From assembly GCA_045628925.1 (NCBI GenBank), contig JAZQQF010000163.1, positions 1 to 5,652 of the forward strand: a stretch of 5,652 nt of DNA, given 5' to 3'. This stretch comes from UBA1774 sp045628925 (GTDB taxonomy: Bacteria > Bacillota > Clostridia > Oscillospirales > Oscillospiraceae). The translations under genes and the position numbers were made by a program. Under the pieces are notes generated by a model, which searched no databases, was not told the origin of the DNA, and saw nothing but the letters and a program-made list of their open reading frames with translations. The first letter of the stretch is position 1, and each line of letters opens with the position of its first letter. Positions 1 to 5,201 of this stretch are shown piece after piece.

Positions 1-53
1 TATTCCGCGGCGGCAGCCTCGCCGAACGCGCCCAGCAGCTTTTCCTTCGTCAT
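1..53 (-). CDS. yraN: YraN-like (UPF0102) protein, 5' end only
   Basis: Only the first 17 codons are in the window, and the reading frame continues off the left edge. The visible start reads MTKEKLLGAFGEAAAAE, which fits the N-terminus of the UPF0102/YraN family, where an early G-x-x-G-E-x-x-A pattern begins a predicted restriction-endonuclease-like nuclease fold. The ATG overlaps the rnhB stop as ATGA (4 nt), and an AAGG at 61-64 lies 7 nt upstream as a modest ribosome binding site. The rnhB-yraN order is common in many bacteria, which supports the call. The biochemical role of YraN is poorly defined in general; a link to DNA processing is inferred from its fold. The identification rests on a short N-terminus plus context, so confidence is moderate. 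Confidence 0.65.
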   Translation of the reverse strand, partial: MTKEKLLGAFGEAAAAE

Positions 54-631
54 GGCAGCACCTTTTTCAGAAAGGTCAGTCGGTGGATCTCGCAGGGCCC
101 CAGCTCCGCGATGGCGGCATAATGCGCCTTCGTGGGGTAGCCCTTGTGCTGCCGGAACCCGTATCCGGGGTATTTCCCGTCCAGCTCCAGCATCAGCCGG
201 TCCCTGCTCACCTTGGCCAGCACGGAGGCGGCGGCGATACAGGCATAGCGCCCGTCGCCCTTCACCTCGCAGCGGGTGGGGATGCCCAGCTTCGGATCCC
301 GGTTCCCATCCACCAGCGCGAAATCCGGCTGCTGCTCCAAGCCCGCCAGCGCGCGGCGCATGGCGAGGAAGGTGGCCTGCAAAATATTCACTTCGTCGAT
401 CTCCGCGTGGGAGGCCCACGCCACGCTCCAGCTCAAAGCATTCGCGGTGATCTCGTCATACAGCCGCTCCCGCTGCTTCTCGCTGAGCTTTTTGGAGTCG
501 TTCAGCCCTTCGGGGATCCACCCCTCCGGCAGGATGACCGCCGCCGCGCAGACGGGGCCTGCCAGCGGGCCGCGCCCGGCTTCGTCGATGCCGCAGACGA
601 CGCCCAGCTCCGATTCCGTCCCGATCAGCAT
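50..631 (-). CDS. rnhB: Ribonuclease HII
   Basis: A 193-residue RNase HII, a usual length for the family. The enzyme cuts the RNA strand of RNA-DNA hybrids and starts removal of single ribonucleotides misincorporated in DNA; it is cytoplasmic and uses divalent metal. The sequence shows the N-terminal GIDEAGRGPLAGPV motif with D16 and E17, then D108 (ALVDGNRDP) and D126 (VKGDGRYACIAAAS), giving the full DEDD metal-binding set. The LAKVSRDR segment and the C-terminal HKGYPTKAHY and GPCEIHRLTF motifs are also present, including the tyrosine used to recognise the RNA-DNA junction. The gene looks intact. The ATG overlaps the end of rbgA by 7 nt, with GGAGG (639-643) spaced 7 nt before it, and its stop overlaps the yraN start. 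It is probably translated by coupling within the lepB-rbgA-rnhB-yraN unit. Confidence 0.97.
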   Translation of the reverse strand: MLIGTESELGVVCGIDEAGRGPLAGPVCAAAVILPEGWIPEGLNDSKKLSEKQRERLYDEITANALSWSVAWASHAEIDEVNILQATFLAMRRALAGLEQQPDFALVDGNRDPKLGIPTRCEVKGDGRYACIAAASVLAKVSRDRLMLELDGKYPGYGFRQHKGYPTKAHYAAIAELGPCEIHRLTFLKKVLP

Positions 632-1476
632 TCCGGCGCCTCCAGCGTGAGCCGCCCCAGCTTCCCGGCGCGGAACTCATCCAGCAGGACGTTGGACATC
701 CGCAGCGTATCCGCTTCGCCCCTGGAGATCAGGAAGCCGCGCTTTTTCGCCGCCACTTCCAGCAGCTCCCAGCCCTGCAGGCCCTCGAACTCCGTGAGCT
801 TATACCGCTCGGCGAGGGCGTTCGGCGCGATGGCCGCCAGCTCCGACAGCAGATGGCAGGCAAGGCCCTCCACATCCACCACCTGATCCTTCACCGCGCC
901 GGTGAAGGACAGATGCACGCCGATGAGGTTATCCACGAATTTCGGCCAGAGGACGCCGGGCGTATCCAGCAGCTCCAGCCCCTTGGAGACCGTGACCCAC
1001 TGTTTGCCCCGGGTGACGCCCGGCCGGTCGGACGCGGCGGCGGCCTTCCGCCCCGCCACGCGGTTGATGAAGCTGGACTTGCCCACATTGGGGGTGCCCA
1101 CCACCATGGCGCGGAGCGGTCTCGTCCCCTGTCCCTTCGCTTCCAGCGCCGCCAGCTTCTCCTTTAATAATTCCCGCACGGCGCCGGCGAATTTATCCAC
1201 GCCGCGGCCGGACTTGCAGTCCGTTTCGATGGCGGCGACGCCCTGCGCCCGGTAAAACTCGATCCACCTCTTCGTCACGTTCGGGTCGGCCTGATCGGCC
1301 CGGTTCAGCAGGATGAGGCGGGGCTTCTGCCCCAGCACCTCGTCCAGCGCCGGGTTCCGGCTGGAACGGGGAATGCGCGCATCCGTCAGCTCGCAGACGC
1401 AGTCCACTAATTTGATATCGTTCTCCATGGCCCGCAGGGCTTTCGTCATGTGCCCCGGGAACCAGTTCACGTTCAT
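625..1476 (-). CDS. rbgA: RbgA/YlqF ribosome assembly GTPase
   Basis: A circularly permuted GTPase of the YlqF/RbgA family, which in Bacillus subtilis is needed for late maturation of the 50S subunit. From the start chosen here it has 283 residues. The G motifs come in permuted order: G4 as N58-R-A-D61 (a variant of NKxD), a G5-like CKS at 87-89, G1 GTPNVGKS at 127-134, G2 T155 and G3 DTPG at 171-174. A C-terminal helical domain of about 100 residues follows. The N-terminus NWFPGHMTKA places the conserved histidine at residue 9, as in B. subtilis RbgA, where His9 is implicated in catalysis. This is the main reason for preferring the ATG at 1476 over an in-frame ATG at 1491, which would add MREEA. 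The 1491 start lies 1 nt after the lepB stop and cannot be excluded. The gene overlaps rnhB by 7 nt. Confidence 0.95.
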   Translation of the reverse strand: MNVNWFPGHMTKALRAMENDIKLVDCVCELTDARIPRSSRNPALDEVLGQKPRLILLNRADQADPNVTKRWIEFYRAQGVAAIETDCKSGRGVDKFAGAVRELLKEKLAALEAKGQGTRPLRAMVVGTPNVGKSSFINRVAGRKAAAASDRPGVTRGKQWVTVSKGLELLDTPGVLWPKFVDNLIGVHLSFTGAVKDQVVDVEGLACHLLSELAAIAPNALAERYKLTEFEGLQGWELLEVAAKKRGFLISRGEADTLRMSNVLLDEFRAGKLGRLTLEAPEC

Positions 1477-1492
1477 GGCTTCTTCCCGCATC

Positions 1493-2074
1493 TCAGCGCA
1501 CCCTTCCCCACGTTTTCATCGGCCAGATGCGCAGGATGAGCTTGCCGAGGATGCAGCGTGTGTCGATCATGCCGATGGTGTTTCGGCGGCTGTCGGTGCT
1601 GGCATTGCGATTGTCGCCCATGCAGAACACGCAGTTCTCCGGCACGGTCACCGGCCCGGAAAAGTCCAGCCGCCGTTCGGTCAGCTCCGCGATATACGGT
1701 TCGTCCAGCGCGGCCCCGTCCACATAGACGATGCCCCGCTCAAAGTCGATATCAATGGTCTGTCCCTCTGTGGCGATGACCCGCTTCACGATGCTCTTGT
1801 CCCCGAAGCTCTGCTTGGTCAGCACCACGATATCCCCGTTGCGGTATTTCGCCGTGCCCAGCAGACTGGTGATGATGACCTTGTCCCGGTCCTGCAGGGT
1901 GGGCACCATGCTGGTCCCGTCCACGTTCACGATGCGGAACAGGAAAATGAAGATCAGGATGCAGCCGACGATGGCGGTGACCAGACTTTCCAGCCAGTCA
2001 TAGACGGCCTGCCGCACCGTTTCCGGCTGTTCCTCCGGCGTTCCGCTTTCCCGCTTCATGGTCTCTTCGTCCAT
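1493..2074 (-). CDS. lepB: Signal peptidase I (type I, S26)
   Basis: A membrane-anchored Ser/Lys protease that removes signal peptides from exported preproteins outside the membrane. From the chosen start it has 193 residues: an acidic cytoplasmic tail, one membrane segment at about 30-46, then the catalytic domain. The nucleophile is S55 in DGTSMVPTL. The general-base lysine is K97 in KSIVKRVIA. Box E is GDNRNASTDSR at 153-163, where an alanine takes the place of the frequent asparagine before the serine; this is unlikely to matter. One N-terminal membrane segment and the short length are typical of Gram-positive SipS-type enzymes. The ATG at 2074 is preferred because AGAGGAG at 2081-2087 sits 6 nt upstream. 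An in-frame ATG at 2092 (adding MREENT) would place that ribosome binding site inside the gene. It follows rplS across a terminator and leads directly into rbgA. Confidence 0.95.
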   Translation of the reverse strand: MDEETMKRESGTPEEQPETVRQAVYDWLESLVTAIVGCILIFIFLFRIVNVDGTSMVPTLQDRDKVIITSLLGTAKYRNGDIVVLTKQSFGDKSIVKRVIATEGQTIDIDFERGIVYVDGAALDEPYIAELTERRLDFSGPVTVPENCVFCMGDNRNASTDSRRNTIGMIDTRCILGKLILRIWPMKTWGRVR

Positions 2075-2080
2075 GGTGTT

Positions 2081-2087
2081 CTCCTCT
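2081..2087 (-). promoter_or_regulatory. Ribosome binding site that decides the lepB start
   Basis: AGAGGAG on the minus strand lies 6 nt before the ATG at 2074. It falls inside codons 2-4 of the longer reading from the ATG at 2092, so the longer N-terminus MREENT is probably an untranslated ribosome-binding region. Confidence 0.7.
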
Positions 2088-2148
2088 CTCATGTCTGATT
2101 TCCGGCGTTCCGCGCGGCAGACGGTCTGTTATCCCGCCGCTGCGCCCG

Positions 2149-2185
2149 AAAAAAAACAAAAGGGGGCGCTCTACGCACCCCCTTT
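2149..2185 (-). terminator. Rho-independent terminator after rplS
   Basis: On the minus strand an 11-bp stem (2175-2185 with 2159-2169) contains five consecutive G-C pairs flanked by three A-T pairs. It closes a 5-nt loop at 2170-2174 and is followed by TTTTGTTTTTTTT. One stem pair is a G-U wobble only when read as minus-strand RNA (it is a C/A mismatch on the plus strand), and the T-run also lies on the minus side, so direction is clear. It begins 7 nt after the rplS stop. It should separate or attenuate rplS transcription from lepB and the genes behind it. Confidence 0.93.
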
Positions 2186-2191
2186 GTCTGC

Positions 2192-2533
2192 TTAAAGTTT
2201 TTCCTTGACCTTCGCCTGCTTGCCGACTCTGTCGCGCAGATAGTACAGCTTCGCACGGCGGACCTTGCCGCGCCGAACCGTCTCGATGGAGACGATGTTG
2301 GGGGAATGGATCGGGAACACCTTTTCATAGCCTACGTTGTAGGCGATGCGGCGGACCGTGATGGTCTCGTTGATGCCGCCGTGTCTGCGAGCAATGATGA
2401 TGCCTTCAAACACCTGAATACGCTCGCGGTTACCTTCTTTGACCTTCACGGAGACGCGGACGGTGTCGCCCACATGCACTTCGGGCACTTCGGCCTTCAT
2501 GTACTTCTCGGAAAGCGCTTTGACCAAATCCAT
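2192..2533 (-). CDS. rplS: 50S ribosomal protein L19
   Basis: A 113-residue L19, the normal bacterial length, which sits at the 30S-50S interface of the ribosome. Family landmarks run along the whole protein: VGDTVRVSVKVKEG (21-34), NRERIQVFEGIIIARR (35-50), GINETITVRRIAYNVG (53-68), FPIHSPNI (73-80) and the strongly conserved VRRGKVRRAKLYYLRD near the C-terminus. The start is secure: AGGAGG at 2543-2548 lies 9 nt upstream. Its own promoter sits in the gap upstream and a strong terminator follows, so it probably makes an abundant monocistronic mRNA with some read-through into lepB. In Firmicutes it more usually follows trmD; here it follows a radical SAM partner gene instead. Confidence 0.98.
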   Translation of the reverse strand: MDLVKALSEKYMKAEVPEVHVGDTVRVSVKVKEGNRERIQVFEGIIIARRHGGINETITVRRIAYNVGYEKVFPIHSPNIVSIETVRRGKVRRAKLYYLRDRVGKQAKVKEKL

Positions 2534-2617
2534 GAGAGATTTCCTCCTGATCAGATTCAGACGTTCGTACCGCTCTTCACGGCATAGGACCGCCCGTTGT
2601 GGTCTGCCTTTGCAGAC
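2534..2617 (-). promoter_or_regulatory. rplS 5' leader with a 5'-terminal hairpin
   Basis: The predicted untranslated leader of rplS is about 84 nt. It opens with a perfect 6-bp hairpin, GTCTGC-AAAG-GCAGAC (2602-2617), almost exactly at the predicted transcription start. A 4-bp alternative pairing, GACC with GGTC, would use the 3' arm of this hairpin. Leaders of L19 genes in some low-GC Gram-positives are known structured elements (Rfam 'L19_leader'), but I cannot confirm that this one belongs to that family. A mere mRNA-protecting 5' hairpin is the alternative. The ribosome binding site AGGAGG is at 2543-2548. Confidence 0.45.
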
Positions 2618-2623
2618 TTAGAG

Positions 2624-2670
2624 ATATTAGCACAGGTTCCCGGAAATTGCAAGCGTTTTTCTCACTTTTT
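2624..2670 (-). promoter_or_regulatory. Promoter of rplS with UP-like A-tracts
   Basis: Minus strand: -35 TTGCAA (2647-2652), a 17-nt spacer, and -10 TAATAT (2624-2629) preceded by TGC, giving an extended -10. Each hexamer matches the housekeeping consensus at 4 of 6 positions, but spacing and extension are ideal. Just upstream of the -35 are two A5 tracts at 2656-2660 and 2666-2670, exactly 10 bp apart. This is what an UP element bound by the alpha-subunit C-terminal domain looks like. The start point would be near 2617-2619. The call fits a strongly expressed ribosomal protein gene. Confidence 0.7.
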
Positions 2671-2691
2671 CCGCGCAGAAACCGAAGTTTT

Positions 2692-3312
2692 TCACTGGAA
2701 ATCCTGCAGGTCCGCGGTTTTCAGACCGGTACGCAGCGCCTTGAAGGGCTTCTGCTCCGGCAGCGCCGAAAAAACGGCCTTCTGCACGTCGGTGCAGTTC
2801 ACCGTCGGCTCCGCAGCCTTCAGGCGGATGGCAAGCTCCCGGCCTTCCCGGCCCAGCAGAGTGATATGCGGCGCGATGTCCAGCGTCCCGAAGCCGCGCT
2901 TGGTTTTCTTCTCCACGGAGAGGCTGTCCTTCCCCAGCGCTTCGGCGGCGTCCGCCGCGTCCGTTTCCGAAGCGAAGCGCAGACGCCACTCCGTCCACGC
3001 GATATGCTTCACCTGCATCACCGGCACGTCCTGACGAAGCACGCGGATGCCCTCCGGCAGCGCCCGGTTCAGACGCTCCACCGCGTTTTCCGGCTTTTCC
3101 AGCAGACTCACGTCCAGCGCTTCACACCGGCTCTCGCAGCCCAGCTGCAGCGGCATGGCGATGCTCATTTTCGGATGGGGGTTGAAGCCCTCGGAGTGCT
3201 TCACCTGCATCCCGGCCCGGATAAAGGCCCGCTGGAAGGTTCGCATCACGTCCAGATGGCTCAGGTAGGCGGCGCGGCCCTCCTTCACGAAACGAAAGCG
3301 CAGCTCAGGCAT
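2692..3312 (-). CDS. Radical SAM-linked partner protein (TIGR03936/DUF2344)
   Basis: A 206-residue cytoplasmic protein of the DUF2344/TIGR03936 family, found next to, or sometimes fused to the C-terminus of, the TIGR03960 radical SAM protein. No biochemical function is known to me. Family landmarks are the N-terminal LRFRFVKEGRAAYLSHLDVMR, the block FNPHPKMSIAMPLQLG at 43-58 with histidines that could bind a ligand or metal, and a late RTGL at 194-197. No membrane segment or signal peptide is visible. Its ATG overlaps the end of the radical SAM gene by 8 nt, with GGAGG (3321-3325) spaced 8 nt upstream. The two are therefore almost certainly co-translated and probably work as one enzyme system. 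The 158-nt gap after it holds the rplS promoter; I see no convincing terminator for this gene. Confidence 0.9.
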   Translation of the reverse strand: MPELRFRFVKEGRAAYLSHLDVMRTFQRAFIRAGMQVKHSEGFNPHPKMSIAMPLQLGCESRCEALDVSLLEKPENAVERLNRALPEGIRVLRQDVPVMQVKHIAWTEWRLRFASETDAADAAEALGKDSLSVEKKTKRGFGTLDIAPHITLLGREGRELAIRLKAAEPTVNCTDVQKAVFSALPEQKPFKALRTGLKTADLQDFQ

Positions 3313-5140
3313 CGCACTCGCCTCCCTTCAGAAGCCGATTCGCCCCACAGCCGAGGCACTGCTTCCGGCAGTCGGGGCTGCAGGTACCCTGCTCGGACAG
3401 GTGCTTCTCCCGCAGGAGATGCGCCTTCGTCACCCCGTCATCGATCACGTCCCACGGGAGGCACTCGTCCTCGCCGCGCTGACGGCGCACATAGAAATCC
3501 GGGTCAAGGCCCGCATACGCGAAGGCTTCCAGCCATGCGTCGTATTTGAAATATTCTTCCCATGCCTGCAGGCCGCCGGCGGTCTCATACACCCGCTCCA
3601 GCACCCGGCTCAGCCGCCGGTCGCCCACAGCCAGCGCAGCTTCCACGTAGCTCACGTCCGGCTCATGCCACGAATAGCTGATGGCCTTGTTGCGCATGGC
3701 GTCCTTCAGCAGCTTCTGCTTGCGGATGAGCTCCTCCCGGCTGTCCTGCGGGAACCACTGGAAGGGGGTCATGGGCTTCGGGATGAAGCAGGCGGTGGAC
3801 ACGGTGATGCGCACGCCCCGCGCCCGGTTCGTGCTGCTCTCCTTCCAAACCTGCAGGACTTTATAGGCAAGGTCGGCGATGGCCAGCACGTCCTCGTCCG
3901 TTTCCGTGGGCAGGCCGATCATGAAATAGAGCTTTACGGCGCTCCACCCGCCGGAAAAGGCGGTGCGGCAGGCATTCATCAGGTCTTCTTCCGTCACGTT
4001 CTTGTTGATGACGTCCCGCAGACGCTGAGAACCCGCCTCCGGCGCGAAGGTCAGGCCGCTGCGGCGCACCTTCTGCACCCGCTGCATCAGGTCGAGGGGG
4101 AAATTGTCCGCCCGCAGGGAGGGCAGCGAAAGGCTCACGCTCCGCGGCTCGCACCAATCCAGCAGCCCGTCGCAAAGCGTGCCCAGTTCCTTATAATCGC
4201 TGGTGCTCAGGCTGGTGAGGCTCAGTTCCTCATAGCCCGACCACTGCAGGCTCTCAATGCCCTGCTGAATGAGCGTTTCCGCTTTTTTGGCGCGGACGGG
4301 GCGGTAAACGTACCCCGCCTGACAGAAGCGGCAGCCCCGGATGCAGCCCCGGAACAGCTCCAGCATGGTGCGGTCATGTACGATCTCGGTGCTGGGAATG
4401 ATGGTATGCACCGGGAAATCGGCCTTGTCCAGATCCTGAATGATGCGCTTGCGCACCCGCTCCGGCGCGCCGCCGCAGGCTGTGATGGATTCCACCCGCC
4501 CGTCCGGCAGCTGCTTCACCTCATAGAGCGACGGCACGTAAACGCCCTCGATCTGCGCGGCGGCTTTGAGGAAGGCTTCCTTCGTCCACCCTTCGCGCTT
4601 GGCGGTGCGGTAAAGCTCCGTCAGCTCCGCGTCCAGCTCCTCGCCCTCGCCGATGACCGCAAGGTCGAGAAAATCCGCCAGCGGCTCGGGGTTATACATA
4701 CACGCGCCGCCCGCAAACACGATGGGGCTGAGGCCCTTCCGGTCGGCCGCCCGCAGGGGGATTCCCGCCAGCGAGAGCATATCCAGAATGCCCGTGAAGG
4801 ACATTTCGTAGCCCACGGAGAAGCCGATGAGGTCAAAGTCCTTCACCGGGTCGCCGCTCTCCAGCGCATAGAGCGGGATGCCGTTTTCCCGCATGGCCGC
4901 GGCCATATCCGCCCACGGCTCGAACACCCGCTCGCACCACACGCCGGGCAGCCTGTTCAGCACGCCGTAGAGGATGCGCAGGCCCAGATTGGACATTCCG
5001 ATCTCATAGGTATCCGGGAAGCAGAGGGCAAAGCGCACCTCGACCTCCGATCTATCTTTCTGGATCTCCCCGAACTCGCCGCCGGTATACCGGGCAGGCT
5101 TCTGTACCTTCGGGAGGATCGTTTCCAGCAAAGGATTCAT
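3305..5140 (-). CDS. B12-binding-like radical SAM protein (TIGR03960 family)
   Basis: A 611-residue iron-sulphur protein of unknown substrate. Residues about 35-200 resemble a cobalamin-binding-type Rossmann domain: the FPDTYEIGMSNLGLRILY segment with D43-x-Y45-x-x-G48, then VFAGGACMYNPEPLADFLDLAVIGEGE at 141-167. The radical SAM domain follows, with the cluster motif C266-x3-C270-x2-C273 (LFRGCIRGCRFCQ), a SAM-binding-like region around 305-316, a TFAPEAGSQRLR block at 364-375, and MIGLPTETDED at 407-417. The C-terminus has a second cysteine group, C587-x3-C591-x3-C595-x2-C598, which may hold another metal centre. The length fits TIGR03960. The ATG at 5140 has only a weak ribosome binding site (GGTGA). 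It overlaps the DUF2344 gene by 8 nt, which suggests a two-protein enzyme. Family identity is strong; function, including any RNA or ribosome modification role, is inference from neighbours. Confidence 0.92.
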   Translation of the reverse strand: MNPLLETILPKVQKPARYTGGEFGEIQKDRSEVEVRFALCFPDTYEIGMSNLGLRILYGVLNRLPGVWCERVFEPWADMAAAMRENGIPLYALESGDPVKDFDLIGFSVGYEMSFTGILDMLSLAGIPLRAADRKGLSPIVFAGGACMYNPEPLADFLDLAVIGEGEELDAELTELYRTAKREGWTKEAFLKAAAQIEGVYVPSLYEVKQLPDGRVESITACGGAPERVRKRIIQDLDKADFPVHTIIPSTEIVHDRTMLELFRGCIRGCRFCQAGYVYRPVRAKKAETLIQQGIESLQWSGYEELSLTSLSTSDYKELGTLCDGLLDWCEPRSVSLSLPSLRADNFPLDLMQRVQKVRRSGLTFAPEAGSQRLRDVINKNVTEEDLMNACRTAFSGGWSAVKLYFMIGLPTETDEDVLAIADLAYKVLQVWKESSTNRARGVRITVSTACFIPKPMTPFQWFPQDSREELIRKQKLLKDAMRNKAISYSWHEPDVSYVEAALAVGDRRLSRVLERVYETAGGLQAWEEYFKYDAWLEAFAYAGLDPDFYVRRQRGEDECLPWDVIDDGVTKAHLLREKHLSEQGTCSPDCRKQCLGCGANRLLKGGECDA

Positions 5141-5172
5141 GTCATCACCGTTTCTGTTTCGTAATACCGATT

Positions 5173-5201
5173 ATCATACACGATTCCCCGCCGAAAATCA
5201 A
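5173..5201 (-). promoter_or_regulatory. Candidate promoter of the radical SAM/DUF2344 unit
   Basis: In the 57-nt AT-richer gap between the M50 gene and the radical SAM gene, the minus strand reads TTGATT (5196-5201), a 17-nt spacer, then TATGAT (5173-5178). These match the housekeeping consensus at 4 of 6 and 5 of 6 positions. The -35 overlaps the M50 stop codon. The start would be near 5166, giving a leader of about 26 nt. It may supplement read-through from upstream. Confidence 0.45.

Noticed and set aside
83..886. A 267-codon plus-strand open frame opposite rnhB and rbgA
   Set aside because: It crosses the boundary of two well-supported minus-strand genes and its composition is that of an antisense shadow.
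1313..2098. A 261-codon plus-strand open frame opposite lepB and the start of rbgA
   Set aside because: lepB and rbgA carry full catalytic motifs on the other strand; the plus frame shows none.
2128..2156. Possible lepB promoter with GATAAC as -10
   Set aside because: The only -35 at proper spacing is the terminator's own T-run, and other spacings are poor, so it is not supportable.
2549..2556. CTGATCAG palindrome just before the rplS ribosome binding site, considered as an operator
   Set aside because: Eight bases with no loop and no second copy nearby; easily due to chance.
2652..2691. Possible terminator for the DUF2344 gene
   Set aside because: Only weak, interrupted pairing is visible on the minus strand and it lacks a following T-run; the T-runs here are on the plus strand and read as A-tracts on the transcribed side.
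2599..3549. A 316-codon plus-strand open frame across the DUF2344 gene
   Set aside because: It is in antisense register with the DUF2344 gene, spans a promoter region and two real genes, and has no recognisable motif.
3401..5164. A 587-codon open frame on the plus strand, antisense to the radical SAM gene
   Set aside because: It runs in codon register with the minus-strand gene, where GC-rich sense codons leave few antisense stops. Its translation is rich in R, A, H, Q and G and matches no family I recognise, while the minus strand encodes a clear radical SAM protein.
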